Program-made: the position numbers and the translations under genes
Part shown: positions 1 through 6,058 of the stretch, one piece after another
How positions within the stretch are numbered: the stretch's first letter is position 1
Layout: every line of letters starts with the position of its first letter
Origin: AEGEAN-183 sp964002385
Lineage (GTDB): Bacteria; Pseudomonadota; Gammaproteobacteria; Magnimaribacterales; Magnimaribacteraceae
Reading direction: 5' to 3'
DNA: 8,286 nt
Assembly (NCBI GenBank): GCA_964002385.1
Contig: CAXFFS010000057.1
Coordinates: forward strand, 1-8,286
The notes under the pieces: model-generated
Told to the model about the DNA's origin: nothing
Database searches by the model: none
Seen by the model: the letters and a program-made list of their open reading frames with translations, nothing else

Positions 1-147
1 GATGGCAATGGCTGAGCCATGAAATTTACCATTAGTTAATTTTTTAGAAAGGAAATATGAGAACCAAATAATTATGCCTACGACTAGAAAAGCAGTAATG
101 ATTCCATTTTTTATAAGGATTGAGTCCATGATTTCTAAAGGATTCAT
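1..147 (-). CDS. madM: malonate transporter subunit MadM (partial, N-terminal 49 residues)
   Basis: The reading frame starts at the ATG at 147-145 and stays open to the window edge, so only the first 49 residues are present. They begin MNPLEIMDSIL, continue through a hydrophobic segment (about residues 15-32) and reach a KKLTNGKFHGSAIAI stretch. That stretch matches my recollection of the start of MadM, the large membrane subunit of the two-component MadLM malonate/Na+ symporter. The start codon overlaps the stop of madL in an ATGA arrangement (4 bp), the usual sign of translational coupling between two subunits of one complex. The protein should sit in the inner membrane. The identification rests on both the sequence and the adjacent madL. 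The rest of the gene, and any malonate decarboxylase genes, would lie beyond the left edge. Confidence 0.85.
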   Translation of the reverse strand, partial: MNPLEIMDSILIKNGIITAFLVVGIIIWFSYFLSKKLTNGKFHGSAIAI

Positions 148-500
148 TTTTTCCCTACCTTGGTTAAGAAGGGAATCAATAAAAATGAAATAAAGACAGC
201 CAAGAATCCCGCAACTAGTGCCACGCCTCCGGCATCTAATGCTGAAAACACATTTTGTTTAGCTGCCATGGCTACAACGATAGGAATGTAAATAGCACTC
301 CAAAAAGTTATCCCTTTCTCAGTTATAGGAGGTAGTAAGATTTTTTTCTTTAAATAAGCAGAAAGACCTATCAAAAGAAGCATAGCTATACCAACCCCCC
401 CAAGGTTGGCTTCTATGCCTAACAATCTTCCTAAAAGCTCTCCTAGAAAAAGTCCGCTAATGAAGCAAAAAGCTAATAAAGCGACACCATATATAACCAT
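144..500 (-). CDS. madL: malonate transporter subunit MadL
   Basis: This 118-residue integral membrane protein has about four hydrophobic segments (roughly residues 3-20, 33-49, 62-80 and 88-112). It carries the conserved GELLGRLLG and NLGGVGIAMLLL blocks of the MadL family and has the family's usual length. MadL is the small subunit of the malonate importer first described in malonate-fermenting bacteria, and it works with MadM, encoded immediately downstream with a 4-bp overlap. The ATG lies only 6 bp after the stop of the esterase gene, so the transporter pair appears to be co-transcribed with the upstream catabolic genes. A purine-rich GAGAAG about 10 nt before the ATG, inside the end of the esterase gene, may be its ribosome binding site. 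The location next to an exported esterase, with no decarboxylase gene in view, is unusual and is discussed in the findings. Confidence 0.9.
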   Translation of the reverse strand: MVIYGVALLAFCFISGLFLGELLGRLLGIEANLGGVGIAMLLLIGLSAYLKKKILLPPITEKGITFWSAIYIPIVVAMAAKQNVFSALDAGGVALVAGFLAVFISFLLIPFLTKVGKK

Positions 501-506
501 ATCTAA

Positions 507-1439
507 TTAACTTCTCTCGAACTGTAGTAAAAAATCTACAATCATTTCACTACCGTTAATATTTGAACTAGCACCTAACCTACAAGGCCTGCCGGGCCAA
601 CAATGCCCTCCTCTATCAATAGTACAAAACTTAATTTCTGCGCCTTCTGCACATGACTGATAACTTTCACAAGAAACATTGTTTTCATGAAAGGTTACTA
701 TAGGCTTCCCTTTGCATTGATTTTTTTTGGCCCACAAAGAAAACATCTGTACGGCACCCATAGTCGAAAAGCCACCAGCTTTTTTATAAGAAGAAACAAG
801 ATCCCAGGTACCATGAAAAGCAATAGAAGGAACGGCTTTGGTGGGTTGGCATTTTTCAGGAGGCAAAGAAAGCACTCCTGCAACTGGGGCTATGGCAGCG
901 AAAGTATCAGCCGCTTCACAGCCTATTCGATAAGACATTCTCCCTCCGTTTGACATGCCTGTTGAATACACTTTCTTTTTGTTTAAACAATATTTAGTTG
1001 AAACGTCTTCTACAATCGCTTTAGCGAAATCTACATCATCTCGAGGAGCCTTGGAGAAATCTCTCTTATTGGCAGGGGATTCCATGGTGAGGCCAGCATT
1101 AAAAACTGGCCTACCGTCTAACTCAAGACCCTGAGGATTTACATGAATAAACCCTTTTTTATCCGCCACAGAATCCATATCAGAATAAACGGCTTGTTGT
1201 TCTGCGTTACTTCCTGTGCCATGAAAATTAATAACTAAAGGAGTTGGTGAATCAGGTTCGTAGTTTTTAGGAACATATAGACGATAGGATCGATTCTTGC
1301 CTTCATGCTCAATAAATACGGTTGTCTTTCCCAAGACAGGATTTAAATCATTGCAACCAGAGGATTTTTCTTCATGGCTACTTGCTTCAAGCCCTAAAAT
1401 TATAAACCCAGCGAAAATTAACAGTATTTGCTTCATCAT
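507..1439 (-). CDS. exported PHB-depolymerase/feruloyl-esterase-like serine hydrolase (LpqC-type, CE1-like)
   Basis: This 310-residue alpha/beta hydrolase begins with a hydrophobic signal peptide (about residues 1-20) and has ten further cysteines, fitting an extracytoplasmic disulfide-bonded enzyme. The nucleophile motif is GMSNGG with Ser163. Asp213 (in HGTWD) and His279 (in GGHCWPG) are the likely other triad members, and NFHGTG at 71-76 is the oxyanion-hole strand. This arrangement is typical of the esterase/PHB depolymerase family, which includes feruloyl and acetylxylan esterases and relatives of oxidized-polyvinyl-alcohol hydrolase. The natural substrate cannot be read from the sequence. 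The gene starts with two consecutive ATGs, 17 bp after the quinoprotein dehydrogenase and 6 bp before madL, inside one apparent operon. Its ribosome binding site is weak (CTAAGA), suggesting translation coupled to the upstream gene. There is no C-terminal substrate-binding domain, so it is more likely to act on oligomers or soluble esters than on solid polymer. Confidence 0.85.
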   Translation of the reverse strand: MMKQILLIFAGFIILGLEASSHEEKSSGCNDLNPVLGKTTVFIEHEGKNRSYRLYVPKNYEPDSPTPLVINFHGTGSNAEQQAVYSDMDSVADKKGFIHVNPQGLELDGRPVFNAGLTMESPANKRDFSKAPRDDVDFAKAIVEDVSTKYCLNKKKVYSTGMSNGGRMSYRIGCEAADTFAAIAPVAGVLSLPPEKCQPTKAVPSIAFHGTWDLVSSYKKAGGFSTMGAVQMFSLWAKKNQCKGKPIVTFHENNVSCESYQSCAEGAEIKFCTIDRGGHCWPGRPCRLGASSNINGSEMIVDFLLQFERS

Positions 1440-1456
1440 TGTCTTAGCTGATGCTT

Positions 1457-3271
1457 TTAATTCTCTAACTCGAATACAAGGAGAACGTTTCCAGGAAACT
1501 GACCATGCGTCCCATAACCACTCACAACTATTAATTGATCTTTAGTAATAACTGGTCCGGCTATATCCATAGAACCTCCAAATGCTTTGGTTCCATCTAC
1601 TGTTTGGAAGAATTGAAGAGTATCGAATTCCCATAAATACTTTCCTGTCTCCTTTCCTATACCATACAGTCTTCCATCTAAAGCACCGGCGAAAACTACA
1701 TCAGATCCAATTGACGGAGGTGCCGAGAAGCCTTTAAAACATGAACCATTGCCATCAGTTACTTCGTTTCGCTTCTTGCAATCATCATCAAGAGGAAAGG
1801 TCCAAATTATTTCTCCTGTATCAATGTTCAAAGCGTAAACTCCGGGCTTAGGATCCCAATCATATTTCCTTTGGGATGCCCGATCTGAATTAGCTACATA
1901 TAGTCTTTTATCGTCCGTCGCCATACCAGTATGGATACCTCCGAGTACTCCGCCCATGCCTATTCTATTGTTCCAAATAATTTCTCCGTTACTGGGTTTT
2001 ATCCCAAAGGCTCTGCCAGATTTCTGACCAGCCAGATATATTTCCTCTTTGTTGGTGGTAAATGATTTGATAACAGAAGCACCGAAATCAAAATCAGGCC
2101 CGTTTTCAACTGGGCATCCCCATTGTCTTGCCATAGGAACTTCGCAAGCAACATTGTAAGCATCTCCAGCTAAGGTTTGGGTAGACCAAACTCGTTCGCC
2201 TGTAGTTAAGTCTAGAGCTATGATTGCATCACTAAATTCAGATGCAGGTGATTGGAGGCTTTGTCCAGTTCCAAAAAAAACTAGATTTCTAGCTAGGTCT
2301 ATTCCTGGAGTATTCCAAACAGCTGACCCAGATGGGGCATATTTTTTTGTTCTTGTAACTCTTACTTTACCTACTAGTTCTGCTGGCTTCTCAATTCTGT
2401 GATACCAAATTAATTCACCAGTTTGTATGTCTACCTTGGCGATACCTCCACTAGTAGTACAACATTCATACACAGGGTTAAGAGGAGCTATAGTCTCTAC
2501 TGTAGAAATTGGAATAATGAGATGGGAATTAGTAATAGAAATTGAACCCGAAGAAAGATTCCACTCAGATTCTCTTGGCAATTGTGTTTTCCATACAAGT
2601 TTGCCCTCAAGAAGGTCTAACTTGTAGGTAATTAGCTCTTGATCAACAGCAAACACGAAAAGACCAGCTTCTTTATCATAGGCTGGAGAAACTCTAAATG
2701 CAGAAGGACTTTTAAAGGTCCAGAAAGCACAGCCTGTATCAGAATCTAAAGCGTATAAAGTATCTTTTGTGGCTGCCAATATTAGATTTCCAATGGCTAT
2801 CGGCTGGGATCTGGCATCCCACCCCTTCAAACGGAAAGACCATTTCAACTTTAGGTTCTTTATATTGGAAGAATTGATATTTGTATTTTTTTGATAACGC
2901 TTGTTAAGAGGGCCATTGCCCTTGCTTGTCCAATTTGAACCTGGCCTTAAATCAGACTCCATTAGCTGTCTTGAGCACTTAAGTAGTGAAGTTTGTTCAG
3001 TGGAACTAATATAAGTAGCTATTTTATTTATCTCAGCTTTAGAAAGATGCTTTGCTTGTTCTTGCATTTTTCCTTCAGTCATAACAGCAACTAGTTCACG
3101 TTGTGTGCCCAATGCCATAGTTTCTATTGAAGCTAAATTAAGAGACTTGTCTTCATGACAAGCTACACAGTTATTTTCTGTAAGTTGTTTTCCCGTTAAC
3201 TCATCTTCAGGAAAGACTTGTAGTGAAAGAAAAATCAGACTAATTAGAAGGAAACAAAACCTGTTTTTCAT
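1457..3271 (-). CDS. exported cytochrome c / PQQ-dependent quinoprotein dehydrogenase, polyvinyl-alcohol-dehydrogenase-like
   Basis: The 604-residue protein has a signal peptide (about 1-21), a small N-terminal cytochrome c domain and a long PQQ beta-propeller. Heme attachment is CVACH (Cys35, Cys38, His39), and Met64 or Met69 could be the distal ligand. From about residue 105 the propeller shows repeated blade signatures such as ALDSDTG, KVDIQTGELIW, ALDLTTGERVW and ALNIDTGEIIW. Adjacent Cys270-Cys271 look like the vicinal disulfide found near PQQ in quinoprotein alcohol dehydrogenases. The order heme first, propeller second is that of the polyvinyl-alcohol dehydrogenase group and is the reverse of type II quinohemoprotein alcohol dehydrogenases. 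The expected role is periplasmic oxidation of an alcohol, passing electrons through its own heme to the respiratory chain. The substrate is unknown; a secondary alcohol or polyol is plausible. No PQQ synthesis genes are in the window. It lies 29 bp after the PIG3-like gene and 17 bp before the esterase gene. Confidence 0.88.
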   Translation of the reverse strand: MKNRFCFLLISLIFLSLQVFPEDELTGKQLTENNCVACHEDKSLNLASIETMALGTQRELVAVMTEGKMQEQAKHLSKAEINKIATYISSTEQTSLLKCSRQLMESDLRPGSNWTSKGNGPLNKRYQKNTNINSSNIKNLKLKWSFRLKGWDARSQPIAIGNLILAATKDTLYALDSDTGCAFWTFKSPSAFRVSPAYDKEAGLFVFAVDQELITYKLDLLEGKLVWKTQLPRESEWNLSSGSISITNSHLIIPISTVETIAPLNPVYECCTTSGGIAKVDIQTGELIWYHRIEKPAELVGKVRVTRTKKYAPSGSAVWNTPGIDLARNLVFFGTGQSLQSPASEFSDAIIALDLTTGERVWSTQTLAGDAYNVACEVPMARQWGCPVENGPDFDFGASVIKSFTTNKEEIYLAGQKSGRAFGIKPSNGEIIWNNRIGMGGVLGGIHTGMATDDKRLYVANSDRASQRKYDWDPKPGVYALNIDTGEIIWTFPLDDDCKKRNEVTDGNGSCFKGFSAPPSIGSDVVFAGALDGRLYGIGKETGKYLWEFDTLQFFQTVDGTKAFGGSMDIAGPVITKDQLIVVSGYGTHGQFPGNVLLVFELEN

Positions 3272-3300
3272 TATTGGATGTTTTCTGACAATAGAATTTT

Positions 3301-4269
3301 TCAGTTTACTTTAAGAATAACTTTTCCAAAAGTTTGATTACTTTCCATTAACTTATGGGCTTTATCTACTTCTTCTATAGGAATTACTGTATCAATTATG
3401 GGTTTTATGTCTCCGGATTCTAAAGAAGGCCATATATTCTCTTTAAGGTTATTCATAATCTCAGTTTTCTTGGGGATGGGTTGGGCTCTTAGAGTTGATC
3501 CAATAATTCTTAAACGCTTCATCATTAAAAGACCTAGATTGATAGAAGCTTCAGCACCCCCCATTAAGCCTATCATTACCAATCTTCCCTCTAAGGATAA
3601 GCTCTTCATATTGTCTTCTAAGTAATTTGCTCCTACAGGATCCAAGATTACCTGGACGCCATTATTGTCAGTCCACTTAGCTACTGCGTCAGCAAAGTTC
3701 TCAACATTTCTAACAGTACCTCCTTCAGCGCCTAGCTCTATACACCTAGAAATCTTTTCTTTTGTACCGGCTGTTACAAAACAAGAATTACCCTTAGCCT
3801 TACAGATTTGTATAGCAGCTGTTCCAACGCCACTGGCTCCAGCGTGTATTAGAGCTTTCTCCCCTTCTGAAAGGCTTGCTTCCATATAGAGGTTAAAATA
3901 AGCCGTTGCAAATACCTCTGGTAAGGCAGCTGCTTGTTCAAAGCTAAACCCTTTGGGTATTTTTAAAACTTGACCTGAAGGAACAGAAACTTTTTCAGCA
4001 TACCCTCCACCAGCTAAAAGTGCGCATACTTGATCCCCTTTTTTGAAATTATCAACATTTTCACTTACTGCTTCTATTTCTCCTGAACACTCAAGACCAA
4101 GAATAGGGCTAGCTCCAGGTGGCACAGGATAATTGCCACTTCTCTGAAGTAAATCAGCTCTGTTTATTGCGGAAGCTTTGATATGGATTAGGACTTCGCC
4201 CTCTTTCAAAACAGGATCTGGATTTTCTTTCCAAAGTAAATCACTTCCTTCTTGTGATATAGCCTTCAC
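3301..4269 (-). CDS. NAD(P)H:quinone oxidoreductase, PIG3/zeta-crystallin-like medium-chain reductase
   Basis: This 322-residue cytoplasmic protein is a full-length zinc-free medium-chain dehydrogenase/reductase. The GroES-like N-terminal half contains INRADLLQRSGNYPVPPG (35-52), characteristic of the PIG3 (TP53I3-like) quinone oxidoreductases. The Rossmann half carries the nucleotide-binding motif HAGASGVG at 142-149. The cysteine and glutamate pattern of zinc alcohol dehydrogenases is absent. Family members reduce quinones or activated enones with NADPH. The start is a GTG (4269-4267) because no ATG suits the conserved beginning MKAI, and the Shine-Dalgarno is poor. It is the first gene of the apparent five-gene operon and opens onto a divergent intergenic region. 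In this setting it could reduce enone or diketone intermediates, but that is inference; PIG3-like genes also occur in unrelated contexts. Confidence 0.88.
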   Translation of the reverse strand: MKAISQEGSDLLWKENPDPVLKEGEVLIHIKASAINRADLLQRSGNYPVPPGASPILGLECSGEIEAVSENVDNFKKGDQVCALLAGGGYAEKVSVPSGQVLKIPKGFSFEQAAALPEVFATAYFNLYMEASLSEGEKALIHAGASGVGTAAIQICKAKGNSCFVTAGTKEKISRCIELGAEGGTVRNVENFADAVAKWTDNNGVQVILDPVGANYLEDNMKSLSLEGRLVMIGLMGGAEASINLGLLMMKRLRIIGSTLRAQPIPKKTEIMNNLKENIWPSLESGDIKPIIDTVIPIEEVDKAHKLMESNQTFGKVILKVN

Positions 4270-4275
4270 AAAATT

Positions 4276-4281
4276 ATTGTA
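4276..4281 (-). promoter_or_regulatory. possible -10 element (TACAAT) of the PIG3-PQQ-esterase-madLM operon
   Basis: On the minus strand, TACAAT lies 6 nt before the GTG start of the reductase gene. It matches five of six positions of the sigma70 -10 consensus. No convincing -35 element stands at 16-18 nt. If used, transcription would begin at or next to the GTG, giving a nearly leaderless message. The call is weak. Confidence 0.25.
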
Positions 4282-4291
4282 CCTAGATATT

Positions 4292-4299
4292 GCTATAAG
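4292..4299 (+). promoter_or_regulatory. possible extended -10 promoter (TGCTATAAG) for the SCP2-like gene
   Basis: TGC followed by TATAAG (4292-4299) is a good extended -10 element on the plus strand. It would place the transcription start near 4306, about 40 nt before the ATG at 4347. There is no clear -35 at 17 nt, which extended -10 promoters can tolerate. It overlaps the upstream in-frame GTG at 4299, which argues against that codon as the translation start. Confidence 0.35.
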
Positions 4300-4346
4300 T
4301 GATATTTCGCTTTAACTTAAGAAACTCTGAGAGAAATAAAAAAATA

Positions 4347-4772
4347 ATGAATAAGAAGACAACTAAATTTAATTTTGTGAGTGATGAATGGGTAGATCAG
4401 GCCGAGATTATATTAAATGATTTAGTGTCTCAATTTGGTGTGGAAGGAGTTTCTTTTAGTGTCTGCGAAACATTCTTTGATGCCCCCAAAGAGATTGATG
4501 CCAGTGGCGTTGCCTCATGGCACTTTTATATTGATGGTAAGTCAGTTCGAGTGGGGAAAGGCAAGGTAGAGGATGTGGATGTTAAGATAAAATTTGATTA
4601 CGTTAAAGCTTCGGTTATCGCAAAAATTACCTATACAGAGGAAATAATAACCAAGCAAAAAGAAGAAACGGAAAAGGCAAAGGAGGCTTCAGTGCTTGCT
4701 GGTAAAGGGTTTAAGGAGCCACCGGATTATCTACCTGAGTTACACAACAGGTTAGCTTTATTGACGGCTTAA
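4347..4772 (+). CDS. small cytoplasmic protein of unknown function, weakly SCP2-like
   Basis: The 141-residue product has no signal peptide and no membrane segment. Residues about 57-97 have the pattern of an SCP2 sterol-carrier domain: a W/F-rich strand, then DGKSVRVGKGKVEDVDVKIKFD and a following helix. That resemblance is by eye only and the protein is short for the fold. A charged helical stretch (about 98-117, KQKEETEKAKEA) follows. I start it at the ATG at 4347, with GAGAGAAA upstream, rather than the in-frame GTG at 4299, which falls inside a probable -10 element and would add an N-terminus with no recognisable similarity. It is transcribed divergently from the dehydrogenase operon, and its stop is 1 bp from the stop of the convergent TonB-C-like gene. 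No function is assigned beyond a possible lipid- or ligand-binding role. Confidence 0.7.
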   Translation: MNKKTTKFNFVSDEWVDQAEIILNDLVSQFGVEGVSFSVCETFFDAPKEIDASGVASWHFYIDGKSVRVGKGKVEDVDVKIKFDYVKASVIAKITYTEEIITKQKEETEKAKEASVLAGKGFKEPPDYLPELHNRLALLTA

Positions 4773-4773
4773 C

Positions 4774-5295
4774 CTAGCCACCGTCGAAAGGGCCTGTGTT
4801 AACGAACAAAACAGCTGATAGGTTAGTAATTTCATAAGTCTTACCTTTTATCTTTAAAGGTAAATAAGTTACCCTTTTGGTTAGACCAGTAGTCCATCGA
4901 TAAGCATCCCTTTCATTCATAACTCCTTGCAAGGAAATTATTTTGACGTCTCGCACTCTTCCCTTTTCAGTAATCTTATAAGAGAACTCAAACTTAGATT
5001 TACCAATCCCAAGGTCCGTAGGAATTTCTTCTCCTTGGATCTTGCGTATCTTTTTTGGAGTACAAAACACCCTTTTACAAAATTTAGCTGGATCACTTTC
5101 TGGAGGATAAAGTAACATTTTGCAAGAACTTCCTTCACACTTCAGGCAGGAATCAAATGCCCTATCCCTAATCTCAGATATTCTTTCATCATTGCCACCG
5201 CCTAACTCACTATCAAAATTACATTGCATAAATTCAGAAGCAAAAATATGTGGACTCACGATCAAACTAACAAGTAAAACTATCTTTTTTAACAT
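4774..5295 (-). CDS. exported cysteine-rich protein with TonB-C-like domain
   Basis: This 173-residue protein has a clear signal peptide (positive MLKK, hydrophobic core, likely cleavage after Ala19 in IFA-S). The mature part carries six cysteines (25, 50, 53, 58, 73, 78), three of them within DSCLKCEGSSC, suggesting disulfides in the periplasm. Residues about 98-166 resemble a TonB C-terminal domain: FSYKITEKGRVRDVKI, a short helix around NERDAYRWTT, then YLPLKIKGKTYE. There is no proline-rich linker and no N-terminal anchor after cleavage, so it is not a classical energy-transducing TonB. Stand-alone TonB-C-like proteins are common and mostly uncharacterised. AAGGGA, 5 nt before the ATG, is a good ribosome binding site. 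A miniprotein gene and a sigma70-like promoter lie just upstream, and this gene is probably second in that transcript. Confidence 0.72.
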   Translation of the reverse strand: MLKKIVLLVSLIVSPHIFASEFMQCNFDSELGGGNDERISEIRDRAFDSCLKCEGSSCKMLLYPPESDPAKFCKRVFCTPKKIRKIQGEEIPTDLGIGKSKFEFSYKITEKGRVRDVKIISLQGVMNERDAYRWTTGLTKRVTYLPLKIKGKTYEITNLSAVLFVNTGPFDGG

Positions 5296-5331
5296 TACTT
5301 TTCCCTTTTTTTCTGCTTAGCTAAGAACTAT

Positions 5332-5442
5332 TTAAGTATTTATCCAATAATGAAATACATTAGGAGAGGATATAAACAAAGTTATCAGCAATCCAGTAAC
5401 TGACCAACCAATTATCTTAATGTTCTGTATGATATTTATCAT
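5332..5442 (-). CDS. 36-aa predicted single-pass membrane miniprotein
   Basis: A short open frame encodes a 36-residue peptide starting MINIIQNIKIIGWSVTG, with a hydrophobic stretch at about 9-25 long enough to span a membrane and a C-terminal tail HYWINT. I call it because three signals line up: ATG start, Shine-Dalgarno AAGGGA 7 nt upstream, and a well-formed promoter about 33 nt upstream of the ATG. Its stop lies 36 bp before the TonB-C-like gene on the same strand, so the two may be co-transcribed. I do not recognise a family. The alternative is that the open frame is chance and the stretch is a leader of the downstream gene. Confidence 0.5.
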   Translation of the reverse strand: MINIIQNIKIIGWSVTGLLITLFISSPNVFHYWINT

Positions 5443-5474
5443 CTTTAGTTCCCTTATATTAGGTGTGTTAGTCA

Positions 5475-5503
5475 AGTATAACACCAATTCCTTTTTTACC
5501 CAA
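5475..5503 (-). promoter_or_regulatory. sigma70-type promoter for the miniprotein and TonB-C-like gene
   Basis: On the minus strand, TTGGGT (5503-5498) and TATACT (5480-5475) are separated by exactly 17 nt. The -10 is preceded by TGT, making it an extended -10 as well. The predicted transcription start is near 5468, about 26 nt before the miniprotein ATG at 5442. It is the best promoter match I find in the window. Confidence 0.6.
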
Positions 5504-5561
5504 TTTTTTTAATAGAAATGATTACAGTTTGCTTCACTTACTAAACAGGCCTTAGTTAAAC

Positions 5562-5600
5562 AGGAGAAGTTATCTTCTAAAAATTATAAGTTCTTCTCCT
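5562..5600. repeat. 8-bp inverted repeat straddling the end of the 162-aa gene
   Basis: AGGAGAAG at 5562-5569 and its exact complement CTTCTCCT at 5593-5600 flank a 23-nt loop that contains the stop codon of the minus-strand gene. Transcribed, it could form a hairpin. It is not followed by a T-run on the minus strand, so it is not a canonical intrinsic terminator. It could stabilise the message end or be coincidental. Confidence 0.3.
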
Positions 5601-6058
5601 AATTTAATTTCGTCTTTGTTCTTTCTATCTAACCTTACAAACACTGGGTCTATTGAGGTTGGTATTGGAACTTCCACATATGGATTTCTAATTGGAATAA
5701 CAGAGTTCTTACCCTCATAACCAAAGTGCTCAGCATATAAATTAAAAGGGTCGCCTAATGGCACCTGATACAGTAATTGATGATCTTCATTTAAAAAAGA
5801 AACGCTGTATTGGGATGCAAAAGGAAATTTCTTTTGTCTTACTTCTCTAGCTAGAATTGGAGCAGTTGATTGGAGTTCCACTTGACTAAAATTACCTTCA
5901 AACCCACTGAGAATAATTTTTTTATTTGACCAGTATTGAATTTCTGATCCTTTTATTGAGTTTGATTTTAAGTCTAAAGAACTGTTTCTAGTTTCATCTG
6001 AAAAAGATTTCAATGAAAATAGAACTAAGAAGATAATAAATAATATTCTCACTACCAT
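5570..6058 (-). CDS. exported protein of unknown function, partner of the M64 lipoprotein
   Basis: The 162-residue product begins with a strong signal sequence (about 1-20, MVVRILFIIFLVLF followed by SLKSFS) and has no cysteine. The mature part looks beta-rich: strands around YSVSFLNEDHQLLYQVPLGD (84-103), an HFGYEG turn (111-116) and VEVPIPTSIDPVFVRLDR (128-145). I do not recognise a family. The pattern of a strand, a short acidic turn, then a closing PIP strand is reminiscent of the beta-sandwich domain that precedes the catalytic domain in some M64 peptidases, a low-confidence impression only. The ATG at 6058 overlaps the lipoprotein stop by 7 bp and is preceded by GGAG. A TTG at 6067 could add three residues, and a GTG at 6052 sits at a more usual distance from that GGAG. 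The overlap makes translational coupling with the peptidase likely, so a joint role at the cell surface is inferred. Confidence 0.7.
   Translation of the reverse strand: MVVRILFIIFLVLFSLKSFSDETRNSSLDLKSNSIKGSEIQYWSNKKIILSGFEGNFSQVELQSTAPILAREVRQKKFPFASQYSVSFLNEDHQLLYQVPLGDPFNLYAEHFGYEGKNSVIPIRNPYVEVPIPTSIDPVFVRLDRKNKDEIKLGEELIIFRR

Noticed and set aside
687..953. Plus-strand open frame of 88 codons opposite the esterase gene.
   Set aside because: It is the antisense of a strong, motif-bearing gene, has no recognisable domain or ribosome binding site, and its composition reflects the opposite frame.
4299..4346. GTG-initiated N-terminal extension of the SCP2-like gene.
   Set aside because: The GTG falls in a probable -10 element and has no ribosome binding site; the ATG at 4347 has a purine-rich stretch upstream.
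4760..4800. Bidirectional terminator between the convergent genes ending at 4772 and 4774.
   Set aside because: The stops are 1 bp apart and I see no GC-rich hairpin with flanking A/T runs at this junction.
5541..5565. Short direct repeat TAAACAGG (5542-5549 and 5557-5564) and a small hairpin downstream of the 162-aa gene, considered as a terminator or attachment site.
   Set aside because: The hairpin arms are about 5 bp with no T-run on the coding strand, and there is no integrase, tRNA or other mobile gene nearby.
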